Below are positions 36,064-49,800 of a stretch of DNA of 64,000 bases, in pieces (position 1 is the stretch's first letter; each line of letters starts with the position of its first letter). The DNA lies in contig NC_135500.1 in assembly GCF_052857255.1 (NCBI RefSeq), positions 49,130,272 to 49,194,271 of the forward strand, written 5' to 3'. The notes beneath the pieces were generated by a model, which was given only the letters and a program-made list of their open reading frames with translations, had not been told where the DNA came from and did no database searches. The stretch comes from Amblyomma americanum. Taxonomy: Eukaryota > Arthropoda > Arachnida > Ixodida > Ixodidae. Position numbers and translations under genes: made by a program.

Positions 36064-39000
36064 TTTTTCTCTCAGAACTGAGCGAAAACTTGAATTCCGG
36101 CTCAAAACAACGGAGACATCGTTTTAGATCGAAACTAGCGCGATTTACGCACTTCGATTTTACAAGTCGTCGAAGAGTAGACGAGAAAAAGCTGTAAACT
36201 TTTTCTCTCAGAACTGCGCGAAAACTTGAATTCCGGCTATAAACAACTGGATACATCGTTTTAGATCGAAACTAGCGAGATTTACGCACTTCGATTTTAA
36301 ATGTCGTCGAAGAGTAGACGAGAGAGAGCTGTAAACGTTTTCTCTCAGAACGGCGCGAAAACTTGTATTCCGGCTCAAAACAACGATATACATCGTTTTA
36401 GAACAAAACTAGCGAGATTCACGAACATCGATTTTACAAGTCGTCGAAGAGTAGACGAGAGAGAGCTGTAAACGTTTTCTCTCAGAACTGCGCGAAAACT
36501 TAAATTCCGGCTCAAAACAACGGGATACATCGTTTTAGATCGAAACTAGCGAGATTCACGAACATCGATTTTACAAATCGTCGAAGAGTAGACGAGAGAG
36601 AGCTATAAACTTTTTCTCTCAGAACGGCGCGAAAACATGTATTCCGGCTCAAAACAACGGGATACATTGTTTTAGATCGAAACTAGCGAGATTTACGCAC
36701 TTCGATTTTACAAGTCGTCGAAGAGTAGACGAGAGAAAGCTGCAAAACGTTTTCTCTCAGAACTGCGCGAAAACTTGAATTCCGGCTCAAAACAACGGGA
36801 TACATCGTTTTAGATCGAAACTAGCGAGATCCACGAACATCGATTTTACAAGTCCAAGTCGTCGAAGAGTAGACGAGAGAGAGCTGTAAACGTTTTCTCT
36901 CAGAACTGCGCGAAAACTTGTATTCCGGCTCAAAACAACGGGATACATCGTTTTAGATCGAAACTAGCGAGATTTACGCCCTACGATTTCACAAGTCGTC
37001 GAAGAGTAGACGAGAGAAAGCTGTAAACTTTTTCTCTCAGAACTGCGCGAAAACTTGATTTCCGGCTATAAACAACGGGATACATCGTTTTAGATCGAAA
37101 CTAGCGAGATTTACGCACTTCGATTTTAAAAGTCGTCGAAGAGTAGACGAGAGAGAGCTGTAAACTTTTTCTCTCAGAACCGCGCGAAAACTTGTATTCC
37201 GGCTCAAAACAACGAGATACATCGTTTTAGAACGAAACTAGCGAGATTCACGAACATCGATTTTACAAGTCGTCGAAGAGTAGACGAGAGAGAGCTGTAA
37301 ACGTTTTCTTTCAGAACGGCGCGAAAACTTGTATTCCGGCTCAAAACAACGGGATACATCGTTTTAGATCGAAACTAGCGAGATTTACGCACTTCGATTT
37401 TACAAGTAGACAAAGTGTAGACGAGAGAAAGCTGTAAACTTTCTCTCAGAACTGCGCGAAAACTTAAATTCAGGCTCACAACAACGGGATACATCGTTTT
37501 AGATCAAAACTAGCGAGATTCATGAACATCGATTTTACAAGTCGTCGAAGAGTAGACGAGAGAGAGCTGTAAACGTTTTCTCTCAGAACTGCGCGAAAAC
37601 TTGTATTCCGGCTCAAAACAACGGGATACATCGTTTTAGATCGAAACTAGAGAGATGCAGGATCATAGATTTTACAAGTCGACAAAGGGTAGACGAGAGA
37701 AAGCTGTTAACTTTTTCTCTCAGAACTGAGCGAAAACTTGTATTGCGGCTAAAAACAACGAGATACATCGTTTTAGATCAAAACTAGCGAGATTTACGTA
37801 CTTCGATTTTACAAGTCGTCGAAGAGTAGACGAGAGAAAGCTGTAAACTTTTTCTCTCTGAACTGCGCGAAAACTTTTATTCTGGCTCAAAACAACGGGA
37901 TACATTGTTTTAGATCGAAACTAGCAAAATTCACGAACATCGATTTTACAAGTCGTCGAAGAGTAGACAAGAGAAAGGTGTAACCATTTTCTTTCAGAAC
38001 TGCGCGAAAACTTGTATTCCGGCTAAAAACAACGAGATACATCGTTTTAGATCAAAACTAGCGAGATTTACGTACTTGCATTTTACAAGTCGTCGAAGAG
38101 TAGACGAGAGAAAGCTGTAAACTTTTTCTCTCAGAACTGCGCGAAAACTTCTATTCCGGCTCAAACAACGGGATACATTGTTTTAGATCGAAACTAGCAA
38201 AATTCACGAACATCGATTTTACAAGTCGTCGAAGAGTAGACAAGAGAAAGGTGTAAACATTTTCTCTCAGAACTGCGCAAAACTTGTATTCCGACTAAAA
38301 GCAACGAGATAGGTCGTTTTAGATCAAAACTAGCGAGATTTACATACTTTGATTTTACAAGTCGTCGAAGAGTAGACGAGAGAGAGCTGTAAACTTTTTC
38401 TCTCAGAACTGCGCCAAAACTTGTATTCCGGCTCAAAATAACGGGATACATCGTTTTAGATCGAAACTAGCGAGATTCACGAACATCGATTTTACAAGTC
38501 GTCGAAGAGTAGACAAGAGAAAGGTGTAACCATTTTCTTTCAGAACTGCGCGAAAACTTGTATTCCGGCTAAAAACAACGAGATAAATCGTTTTAGATCA
38601 AAACTAGCGAGATTTACGTACTTGCATTTTACAAGTCGTCGAAGAGTAGACGAGAGAAAGCTGTAAACTTTTTCTCTCAGAACTGCGCGAAAACTTCTAT
38701 TCCGGCTCAAACAACGGGATACATTGTTTTAGATCGAAACTAGCAAAATTCACGAACATCGATTTTACAAGTCGTCGAAGAGTAGACAAGAGAAAGGTGT
38801 AAACATTTTCTCTCAGAACTGCGCAAAACTTGTATTCCGACTAAAAGCAACGAGATACATCGTTTTAGATCAAAACTAGCGAGATTCACGAACATCGATT
38901 TTACAAGTCGTCGAAGAGTAGACGAGAGAGAGCTGTAAACGTTTTCTCTCAGAACTGCGCGAAAACTTGTATTCCACCTAAAAACAACGGGATACATCGT

Positions 39001-40034
39001 TTTAGATCGAAACTAGCTTGATTTACACACTTCGATTTTACAAGTCGTCGAAGAGTAGACGAGAGAAAGCTGTTAACTTTTTCTCTCAGAACTGAGCGAA
39101 AACTTGTATTCCGGCTCAAAACAACGGGATACATTGTTGTAGATCGAAACTAGCAAAATTCACGAACATCGATTTTACAAGTCGTCGAAGAGTAGACAAG
39201 AGAAAGGTGTAAACATTTTCTTTCAGATCTGCGCAAAACTTGTATTCCGACTAAAAGCAACGAGATAGATCGTTTTAGATCAAAACTAGCGAGATTTACA
39301 TACTTTGATTTTACAAGTCGTCGAAGAGTAGACGAGAGAGAGCTGTAAACTTTTTCTCTCAGAACTGCGCCAATACTTGTATTCCGGCTCAAAATAACGG
39401 GATACATCGTTTTAGATCGAAACTAGCGAGATTCACGAACATCGATTTTAGAAGTCGCCGAAGAGTAGACGAGAGAAAGCTGTTAACTTTTTCTCTCAGA
39501 ACTGAGCGAAAACTTGTATTCCGGCTCAAAACAACGGGATACATTGTTGTAGATCGAAACTAGCAAAATTCACGAACATCGATTTTACAAGTCGTCGAAG
39601 AGTAGACAAGAGAAGGGTGTAAACATTTTCTTTCAGAACTGCGCAAAACTTGTATTCCGACTAAAAGCAACGAGATAGATCGTTTTAGATCAAAACTAGC
39701 GAGATTTACATACTTTGATTTTACAAGTCGTCGAAGAGTAGACGAGAGAGAGCTGTAAACTTTTTCTCTGAGAACTGCGCCAAAACTTGTATTCCGACTC
39801 AAAATAACGGGATACATCGTTTTAGATCGAAACTAGCGAGATTCACGAACATCGATTTTAGAAGTCGCCGAGGAGTAGACGAGAGAAAGGTTTAAGCTTT
39901 TTCTTTCAGAACTGCGCGAAAACTTGTATTCCGGCTCAAAACAACGGGATACATCGTTTTAGATAGAAACTAGCGAGATTTACGCAATTCGATATTACAT
40001 GTCGTCGAAAAGTAGACGAGAGAAGGCTGTAAGC
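36064..40034. repeat. 3,971-bp tandem duplication, copy 1
   Basis: Twenty-nine monomers minus 2 bases. Followed directly by copy 2. Rare shared marks: 'acaacgatatac', 'gaaaacatgtattcc', 'gccctacgatttcac', 'ttcaggctcacaac', 'gagatgcaggatcatag', 'gagataaatcg', 'cagatctgcgc'. Differences seen: g at 36,797 (a at 40,768), t at 38,947 (c at 43,191), g at 39,616 (a at 43,860). The left edge is sharp: copy 1 is preceded by 'taaac', copy 2 by 'taagc'. Confidence 0.92.
39061..39880 (+). repeat. 410-bp trimer in tandem (two copies)
   Basis: 39,061-39,470 and 39,471-39,880 match at an offset of 410 bp (3 x 137 minus 1). Each trimer runs from 'gagagaaagctgttaac' through 'acattgttgtag' and a type D monomer to 'gaagtcgccgag' or 'gaagtcgccgaag'. 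The pair is repeated in copy 2 of the 3,971-bp block (about 43,305-44,124). The same trimer logic is seen at 3,573-4,240. Confidence 0.85.
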
Positions 40035-43000
40035 TTTTTCTCTCAGAACTGAGCGAAAACTTGAATTCCGGCTCAAAACAACGGAGACATCGTTTTAGAT
40101 CGAAACTAGCGCGATTTACGCACTTCGATTTTACAAGTCGTCGAAGAGTAGACGAGAAAAAGCTGTAAACTTTTTCTCTCAGAACTGCGCGAAAACTTGA
40201 ATTCCGGCTATAAACAACTGGATACATCGTTTTAGATCGAAACTAGCGAGATTTACGCACTTCGATTTTAAATGTCGTCGAAGAGTAGACGAGAGAGAGC
40301 TGTAAACGTTTTCTCTCAGAACGGCGCGAAAACTTGTATTCCGGCTCAAAACAACGATATACATCGTTTTAGAACAAAACTAGCGAGATTCACGAACATC
40401 GATTTTACAAGTCGTCGAAGAGTAGACGAGAGAGAGCTGTAAACGTTTTCTCTCAGAACTGCGCGAAAACTTAAATTCCGGCTCAAAACAACGGGATACA
40501 TCGTTTTAGATCGAAACTAGCGAGATTCACGAACATCGATTTTACAAATCGTCGAAGAGTAGACGAGAGAGAGCTATAAACTTTTTCTCTCAGAACGGCG
40601 CGAAAACATGTATTCCGGCTCAAAACAACGGGATACATTGTTTTAGATCGAAACTAGCGAGATTTACGCACTTCGATTTTACAAGTCGTCGAAGAGTAGA
40701 CGAGAGAAAGCTGCAAAACGTTTTCTCTCAGAACTGCGCGAAAACTTGAATTCCGGCTCAAAACAACAGGATACATCGTTTTAGATCGAAACTAGCGAGA
40801 TCCACGAACATCGATTTTACAAGTCCAAGTCGTCGAAGAGTAGACGAGAGAGAGCTGTAAACGTTTTCTCTCAGAACTGCGCGAAAACTTGTATTCCGGC
40901 TCAAAACAACGGGATACATCGTTTTAGATCGAAACTAGCGAGATTTACGCCCTACGATTTCACAAGTCGTCGAAGAGTAGACGAGAGAAAGCTGTAAACT
41001 TTTTCTCTCAGAACTGCGCGAAAACTTGATTTCCGGCTATAAACAACGGGATACATCGTTTTAGATCGAAACTAGCGAGATTTACGCACTTCGATTTTAA
41101 AAGTCGTCGAAGAGTAGACGAGAGAGAGCTGTAAACTTTTTCTCTCAGAACCGCGCGAAAACTTGTATTCCGGCTCAAAACAACGAGATACATCGTTTTA
41201 GAACGAAACTAGCGAGATTCACGAACATCGATTTTACAAGTCGTCGAAGAGTAGACGAGAGAGAGCTGTAAACGTTTTCTTTCAGAACGGCGCGAAAACT
41301 TGTATTCCGGCTCAAAACAACGGGATACATCGTTTTAGATCGAAACTAGCGAGATTTACGCACTTCGATTTTACAAGTAGACAAAGTGTAGACGAGAGAA
41401 AGCTGTAAACTTTCTCTCAGAACTGCGCGAAAACTTAAATTCAGGCTCACAACAACGGGATACATCGTTTTAGATCAAAACTAGCGAGATTCATGAACAT
41501 CGATTTTACAAGTCGTCGAAGAGTAGACGAGAGAGAGCTGTAAACGTTTTCTCTCAGAACTGCGCGAAAACTTGTATTCCGGCTCAAAACAACGGGATAC
41601 ATCGTTTTAGATCGAAACTAGAGAGATGCAGGATCATAGATTTTACAAGTCGACAAAGGGTAGACGAGAGAAAGCTGTTAACTTTTTCTCTCAGAACTGA
41701 GCGAAAACTTGTATTGCGGCTAAAAACAACGAGATACATCGTTTTAGATCAAAACTAGCGAGATTTACGTACTTCGATTTTACAAGTCGTCGAAGAGTAG
41801 ACGAGAGAAAGCTGTAAACTTTTTCTCTCTGAACTGCGCGAAAACTTTTATTCTGGCTCAAAACAACGGGATACATTGTTTTAGATCGAAACTAGCAAAA
41901 TTCACGAACATCGATTTTACAAGTCGTCGAAGAGTAGACAAGAGAAAGGTGTAACCATTTTCTTTCAGAACTGCGCGAAAACTTGTATTCCGGCTAAAAA
42001 CAACGAGATACATCGTTTTAGATCAAAACTAGCGAGATTTACGTACTTGCATTTTACAAGTCGTCGAAGAGTAGACGAGAGAAAGCTGTAAACTTTTTCT
42101 CTCAGAACTGCGCGAAAACTTCTATTCCGGCTCAAACAACGGGATACATTGTTTTAGATCGAAACTAGCAAAATTCACGAACATCGATTTTACAAGTCGT
42201 CGAAGAGTAGACAAGAGAAAGGTGTAAACATTTTCTCTCAGAACTGCGCAAAACTTGTATTCCGACTAAAAGCAACGAGATAGGTCGTTTTAGATCAAAA
42301 CTAGCGAGATTTACATACTTTGATTTTACAAGTCGTCGAAGAGTAGACGAGAGAGAGCTGTAAACTTTTTCTCTCAGAACTGCGCCAAAACTTGTATTCC
42401 GGCTCAAAATAACGGGATACATCGTTTTAGATCGAAACTAGCGAGATTCACGAACATCGATTTTACAAGTCGTCGAAGAGTAGACAAGAGAAAGGTGTAA
42501 ACATTTTCTCTCAGAACTGCGCAAAACTTGTATTCCGACTAAAAGCAACGAGATAGGTCGTTTTAGATCAAAACTAGCGAGATTTACATACTTTGATTTT
42601 ACAAGTCGTCGAAGAGTAGACGAGAGAGAGCTGTAAACTTTTTCTCTCAGAACTGCGCCAAAACTTGTATTCCGGCTCAAAATAACGGGATACATCGTTT
42701 TAGATCGAAACTAGCGAGATTCACGAACATCGATTTTACAAGTCGTCGAAGAGTAGACAAGAGAAAGGTGTAACCATTTTCTTTCAGAACTGCGCGAAAA
42801 CTTGTATTCCGGCTAAAAACAACGAGATAAATCGTTTTAGATCAAAACTAGCGAGATTTACGTACTTGCATTTTACAAGTCGTCGAAGAGTAGACGAGAG
42901 AAAGCTGTAAACTTTTTCTCTCAGAACTGCGCGAAAACTTCTATTCCGGCTCAAACAACGGGATACATTGTTTTAGATCGAAACTAGCAAAATTCACGAA

Positions 43001-44278
43001 CATCGATTTTACAAGTCGTCGAAGAGTAGACAAGAGAAAGGTGTAAACATTTTCTCTCAGAACTGCGCAAAACTTGTATTCCGACTAAAAGCAACGAGAT
43101 ACATCGTTTTAGATCAAAACTAGCGAGATTCACGAACATCGATTTTACAAGTCGTCGAAGAGTAGACGAGAGAGAGCTGTAAACGTTTTCCCTCAGAACT
43201 GCGCGAAAACTTGTATTCCACCTAAAAACAACGGGATACATCGTTTTAGATCGAAACTAGCTTGATTTACACACTTCGATTTTACAAGTCGTCGAAGAGT
43301 AGACGAGAGAAAGCTGTTAACTTTTTCTCTCAGAACTGAGCGAAAACTTGTATTCCGGCTCAAAACAACGGGATACATTGTTGTAGATCGAAACTAGCAA
43401 AATTCACGAACATCGATTTTACAAGTCGTCGAAGAGTAGACAAGAGAAAGGTGTAAACATTTTCTTTCAGATCTGCGCAAAACTTGTATTCCGACTAAAA
43501 GCAACGAGATAGATCGTTTTAGATCAAAACTAGCGAGATTTACATACTTTGATTTTACAAGTCGTCGAAGAGTAGACGAGAGAGAGCTGTAAACTTTTTC
43601 TCTCAGAACTGCGCCAATACTTGTATTCCGGCTCAAAATAACGGGATACATCGTTTTAGATCGAAACTAGCGAGATTCACGAACATCGATTTTAGAAGTC
43701 GCCGAAGAGTAGACGAGAGAAAGCTGTTAACTTTTTCTCTCAGAACTGAGCGAAAACTTGTATTCCGGCTCAAAACAACGGGATACATTGTTGTAGATCG
43801 AAACTAGCAAAATTCACGAACATCGATTTTACAAGTCGTCGAAGAGTAGACAAGAGAAAGGTGTAAACATTTTCTTTCAGAACTGCGCAAAACTTGTATT
43901 CCGACTAAAAGCAACGAGATAGATCGTTTTAGATCAAAACTAGCGAGATTTACATACTTTGATTTTACAAGTCGTCGAAGAGTAGACGAGAGAGAGCTGT
44001 AAACTTTTTCTCTGAGAACTGCGCCAAAACTTGTATTCCGACTCAAAATAACGGGATACATCGTTTTAGATCGAAACTAGCGAGATTCACGAACATCGAT
44101 TTTAGAAGTCGCCGAGGAGTAGACGAGAGAAAGGTTTAAGCTTTTTCTTTCAGAACTGCGCGAAAACTTGTATTCCGGCTCAAAACAACGGGATACATCG
44201 TTTTAGATAGAAACTAGCGAGATTTACGCAATTCGATATTACATGTCGTCGAAAAGTAGACGAGAGAAGGCTGTAAGC
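40035..44278. repeat. 3,971-bp tandem duplication, copy 2, with a nested 273-bp gain
   Basis: Offset to copy 1 is 3,971 up to about 42,430 and 4,244 afterwards, because a dimer has been duplicated here. Homology with the end of copy 1 stops near 44,291, where copy 1 reads 'actgagcg' and copy 2 'actgcgcg'. Confidence 0.92.
42165..42710 (+). repeat. 273-bp dimer in tandem (two copies)
   Basis: 42,165-42,437 and 42,438-42,710 are near-identical (both with 'gagataggtcg' and 'tttacatactttg'). Copy 1 of the surrounding 3,971-bp block has this dimer only once (38,194-38,466). This dimer gain is therefore younger than the 3,971-bp duplication. Confidence 0.92.
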
Positions 44279-44647
44279 TTTTTCTCTCAGAACTGCGCGA
44301 AAACTTGAATTCCGGCTCAAAACAACGGGATGCATCGATTTAGATCGAAACTAGCGAGATTTACGCACTTCGATTTTACAAGTCGTGGAAGAGTAGACGA
44401 GAGAAAGCTGTAAACGTTTCTCTCAGAACTGCGCGAAAACTTGAATTCCGGCTCAAAACAACAGGATACATCGTTTTAGATCAAAACTAGCGAGATTCAC
44501 GAACATCGATTTTACAAGTCGTCGAAGAGTAGACGAGAGAGAGCTGTAAACGTTTTCTCTCAGAACTGCGCGAAAACTTGTATTCCGGCTAAAAACAACG
44601 GGATACATCGTTTTAGATCGAAACTAGCTAGATTTACGCACTTCAAT
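44279..44647. repeat. Satellite monomers carrying the 'gggatgcatcgattt' marker
   Basis: About three monomers. They match about 12,535-12,900 and 55,757-56,120, with 'aagtcgtggaagagtag' and 'gtaaacgtttctctcag' shared by all three. No gene. Confidence 0.8.
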
Positions 44648-45739
44648 TTTACAAGTCGTCGAAGAGTAGACGAGAGAACGCTATAAGCTTTTTCTCTCAG
44701 AACTGCGCGAAAACTTGAATTCCGGCTCAAAACAACGGGATACATCGTTTTAGATCGAAACTAGAGAGATTCAGGATCATAGATTTTACAAGTCGACAAA
44801 GGGTAGACGAGAGAAAGCTGTAAACTTTCTCTCAGAACTGCGCGAAAACTTGTATTCCGGCTCAAAACCACGGGATACATCGTTTTAGATCAAAACGAGC
44901 GAGATTTACGCACTTCGATTTTACAAGTGGTCAAAGAGTAGACGAGAGAAAGCTGTTAACTTTTTCTCTCAGAACTGAGCGAAAACTTGTATTCCGGCTA
45001 AAAACAACGAGATACATCGTTTTAGATTAAAACTAGCGAGATTTACGTACTTCGATTTTACAAGTCGTCGAAGAGTAGACGAGAGATAGCTGTAAACGTT
45101 TTCTCTCAGAACTGCGCAAAAACTTGAATTTCGGCTCAAAACAACGGAATACATCGTTTTAGATCGAAAGTAGAGAGATTCACGAACATAGATTTTACAA
45201 GTCGTCTAAGGGTAGACGAGAGTAGGCTGTAAACTTTCTCTCAGAACTGCGCGAAAACTTGTATTCCGGCTCAAAACAACGGGATACATCGTTTTAGATC
45301 GAAACAAGCGAGATTTACGCACTTCGATTTTAGAAGTCGTCGAAGAAGAGACGAGAGAAAGCTGTTAACTTTTTCTCTCAGAACTGCGCGTAAACTTGTA
45401 TTCCGGCTCAAAACTACGGGATACATCGTTTTAGATTGAAACTAGCGCGATTTACGCACTTCGATTTTACAAGTCGTCGAAGAGTAGACGAGAGAAAGCT
45501 GTAAACTTTTTCTCTCTGATCTGCGCGAAAACTTTTATTCCGGCTCAAAACAACGGGATACATTGTTTTAGATCGAAACTAGCAAAATTCACGAACATCA
45601 ATTTTACAAGTCGTCGAAGAGTAGACAAGAGAAAGGAGTAAACATTTTCTTTCAGAACTGCGCGAAAACTTGTATTCCAGCTAAAAACAACGAGATACAT
45701 CGTTTTAGATCAAAACTAGCGAGATTTACGTACTTGCAT
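44648..45739. repeat. 1,092-bp tandem duplication, copy 1
   Basis: Eight monomers minus 4 bases, followed by copy 2. Shared marks: 'gatagctgtaaac', 'aatttcggctc', 'gtcgtctaagggtag', 'gtaggctgtaaac', 'gtcgaagaagagacg', 'ctctgatctgcg', 'aaaggagtaaac'. Difference seen: 'acatcaatttt' near 45,600 against 'acatcgatttt' near 46,692. The left edge is 'cttcaatttt' here and 'cttgcatttt' in copy 2. Confidence 0.9.
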
Positions 45740-46831
45740 TTTACAAGTCGTCGAAGAGTAGACGAGAGAAAGCTATAAGCTTTTTCTCTCAGAACTGCGC
45801 GAAAACTTGAATTCCGGCTCAAAACAACGGGATACATCGTTTTAGATCGAAACTAGAGAGATTCAGGATCATAGATTTTACAAGTCGACAAAGGGTAGAC
45901 GAGAGAAAGCTGTAAACTTTCTCTCAGAACTGCGCGAAAACTTGTATTCCGGCTCAAAACCACGGGATACATCGTTTTAGATCAAAACGAGCGAGATTTA
46001 CGCACTTCGATTTTACAAGTGGTCAAAGAGTAGACGAGAGAAAGCTGTTAACTTTTTCTCTCAGAACTGAGCGAAAACTTGTATTCCGGCTAAAAACAAC
46101 GAGATACATCGTTTTAGATTAAAACTAGCGAGATTTACGTACTTCGATTTTACAAGTCGTCGAAGAGTAGACGAGAGATAGCTGTAAACGTTTTCTCTCA
46201 GAACTGCGCAAAAACTTGAATTTCGGCTCAAAACAACGGAATACATCGTTTTAGATCGAAAGTAGAGAGATTCACGAACATAGATTTTACAAGTCGTCTA
46301 AGGGTAGACGAGAGTAGGCTGTAAACTTTCTCTCAGAACTGCGCGAAAACTTGTATTCCGGCTCAAAACAACGGGATACATCGTTTTAGATCGAAACAAG
46401 CGAGATTTACGCACTTCGATTTTAGAAGTCGTCGAAGAAGAGACGAGAGAAAGCTGTTAACTTGTTCTCTCAGAACTGCGCGTAAACTTGTATTCCGGCT
46501 CAAAACTACGGGATACATCGTTTTAGATTGAAACTAGCGCGATTTACGCACTTCGATTTTACAAGTCGTCGAAGAGTAGACGAGAGAAAGCTGTAAACTT
46601 TTTCTCTCTGATCTGCGCGAAAACTTTTATTCCGGCTCAAAACAACGGGATACATTGTTTTAGATCGAAACTAGCAAAATTCACGAACATCGATTTTACA
46701 AGTCGTCGAAGAGTAGACAAGAGAAAGGAGTAAACATTTTCTTTCAGAACTGCGCGAAAACTTGTATTCCAGCTAAAAACAACGAGATACATCGTTTTAG
46801 ATCAAAACTAGCGAGATTTACGTACTTGCAT
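45740..46831. repeat. 1,092-bp tandem duplication, copy 2
   Basis: Near-identical neighbour of 44,648-45,739. Its left edge coincides, within what I can resolve, with the left edge of the 10,385-bp block, so a third copy of the unit stands at 56,127. Older relatives of the unit are at 14.0, 18.0, 30.6 and 32.1 kb. Confidence 0.88.
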
Positions 46832-49800
46832 TTTACAAGTCGTCGAAGAGTAGACGAGAGAAAGCTGTAAACTTTTTCTCTCAGAACTGCGCGAAAACTT
46901 CTATTCTGGCTCAAACAACGGGATACATTGTTTTAGATCGAAACTAGCAAAATTCACGAACATCAATTTTACAAGTCGTCGAAGAGTAGACAAGAGAAAG
47001 GTGTAAACATTTTCTCTCAGAACTGCGCAAAACTTGTATTCCGACTAAAAGCAACGAGATACATCGTTTTAGATCAAAACTAGCGAGATTCACGAACATC
47101 AATTTTACAAGTCGTCGAAGAGTAGACGAGAGAGAGCTGTAAACGTTTTCTCTCAGAACTGCGCGAAAACTTGTATTCCACCTAAAAACAACGGGATACA
47201 TCGTTTTAGATCGAAACTAGCTTGATTTACGCACTTCGATTTTACAAGTCGTCGAAGAGTAGACGAGAGAAAGCTATAAGCTTTTTCTCTCAGAACTGCG
47301 CGAAAACGTATTCCGGCTCAAAACAACGGGATACATCGTTTTAGATCGAAACTAGAGAGATTCAGGAACATAGATTTTACAAGTCGACAAAGGGTAGACG
47401 AGCGAAAGCTGTAAACTTTCTCTCAGAACTGCGCGAAAACTTGTATTCCGGCTCAAAACCACGGGATACGTCGTTTTACATCAAAACGAGCGAGATTTAC
47501 GCACTTCGATTTTACAAGTCGTCGAAGAGTAGACGAGAGAAAGCTGTTAACTTTTTCTCTCAGAACTGCGCGAAAACTTGTATTCCGGCTCAAAACAACG
47601 GGATACATTGTTTTAGATCGAAACTAGCGAGATTTACGCACTTCGATTTTACAAGTCGTCGAAGAGTAGACGAGAGAAATCTGTTAACTTTTTCTCTCAG
47701 AACTGAGCGAAAACTTGAATTCCGGCTCAAAACAACGGGATACATCGTTTTAGATCGAAACTAGCGAGATTTACGTACTTGCATTTTACAAGTCGTCGAA
47801 GAGTAGACGAGAGAAAGCTGTAAATTTTTTCTCTCAGAACTGCGCGAAAACTTGAATTCCGGCTATAAACAACGGGATACACCGTTTTAGATCGAAACTA
47901 GCGAGATTTACGCACTTCGATTTTAAAAGTCATCGAAGAGTAGACGAGAGAGAGCTGTAAACTTTTTCTCTCAGAACGGCGCGAAAACTTGTATTCCGGC
48001 TCAAAACAACGAGATACATCGTTTTAGAACGAAACTAGCGAGATTCACGAACATCGATTTTACAAGTCGTCGAAGAGTAGACGAGAGAGAGCTGTAAACG
48101 CTTTCTCTCAGAACTGCGCGAAAACTTGTATTCCGGCTCAAAACAACGGGATACATCGTTTTAGATCGAAACTAGCGAGATTTACGCACTTCGATTTTAC
48201 AAGTAGACAAAGTGTAGACGAAAGAAAGCTGTAAACTTTCTCTCAGAACTGCGCGAAAACTTAAATTCCGGCTCAAAACAACGGGATACATCGTTTTAGA
48301 TCGAAACTAGCGAGATTCACGAACATCGATTTTACAAATCGCCGAAGAGTAGACGAGAGAGAGCTTTATACTTTTTCTCTCAGAACGGCGCGAAAACTTG
48401 TTTTCCGGGTCAAAACAACGGGATACATCGTTTTATATCGAAACTAGCGAGATTTACGCACTTCGATTTTACAAGTCGTCGAAGAGTAGACGAGAGAAAG
48501 CTGCAAAACGTTTTCTCTCAGAACTGCGCGAAAACTTGAATTCCGGCTCAAAACAACGGGATACATCGTTTTAGATCGAAACTAGCGAGATCCACGAACA
48601 TCGATTTTACAAGTCCAAGTCATCGAAGAGTAGACGAGAGAGAGCTGTAAACGTTTTCTCTCAGAACTGCGCGAAAACTTGTATTCCGGCTCAAAACAAC
48701 GGGATACATCGTTTTAGATCGAAACTAGCGAAATTTACGCACTACGATTTTACAAGTCGTCGAAGAGTAGACGCGAGAAAGCTGTAAACGTTTTCTCTCA
48801 GAACTGCGCGAAAACCTAATTCCGGCTCAAAACAACGGGATACATCGTTTTAGATCGAAACTAGCGAGATTCACGAACATCGATTTTACAAGTCGTCGAA
48901 GAGTAGACGAGAGAGAGCTGTTAACTTTTTCTCTCAGAACTGAGCGAAAACTTGAATTCCGGCTCAAAACAACGGGATACATCGTTTTAGATCGAAACTA
49001 GCGAGATTTACGCACTTCGATTTTAAAAGTCGTCGAAGAGTAGACGAGAGAGAGCTGTAAACTTTTTCTTTCAGAACGGCGCGAAAACTTGTATTCCGGC
49101 TCAAAACAACGAGATACATCGTTTTAGAACGAAACTAGTGAGATTCACGAACATCGATTTTACAAGTCGTCGAAGAGTAGACGAGAGAGAGCTGTAAACA
49201 TTTTCTCTCAGAACTTCGCGAAAACTTGTATTCCGGCTCAAAACAACGGGATACATCGTTTTAGATCGAAACTAGCGAGATTTACGCACTTCGATTTTAC
49301 AAGTAGACAAAGTGTAGACGAGAGAAAGCTGTAAACTTTTTCTCTCAGAACTGAGCGAAAACTTGAATTCCGGCTCAAAACAACGGGAGACATCGTTTTA
49401 GATCGAAACTAGCGCGATTTACGCACTTCGATTTTACAAGTCGTCGAAGAGTAGACGAGAAAAGGCTGTAAACTTTTTCTCTCAGAACTGCGCGAAAACT
49501 TGAATTCCGGCTATAAACAACTGGATACATCGTTTTAGATCGAAACTAGCGAGATTTACGCACTTCGATTTTAAAAGTCGTCGAAGAGTAGACGAGAGAG
49601 AGCTGTAAACGTTTTCACTCAGAACTGCGCGAAAACTTAAATTCCGGCTCAAAACAACGGGCTACATCGTTTTAGATCGAAACTAGCGAGATTCACGAAC
49701 ATCGATTTTACAAATCGTCGAAGAGTAGACGAGAGAGCTATAAACTTTTTCTCTCAGAACGGCGCGAAAACTTGTATTCCGGCTCAAAACAACGGGAGAC

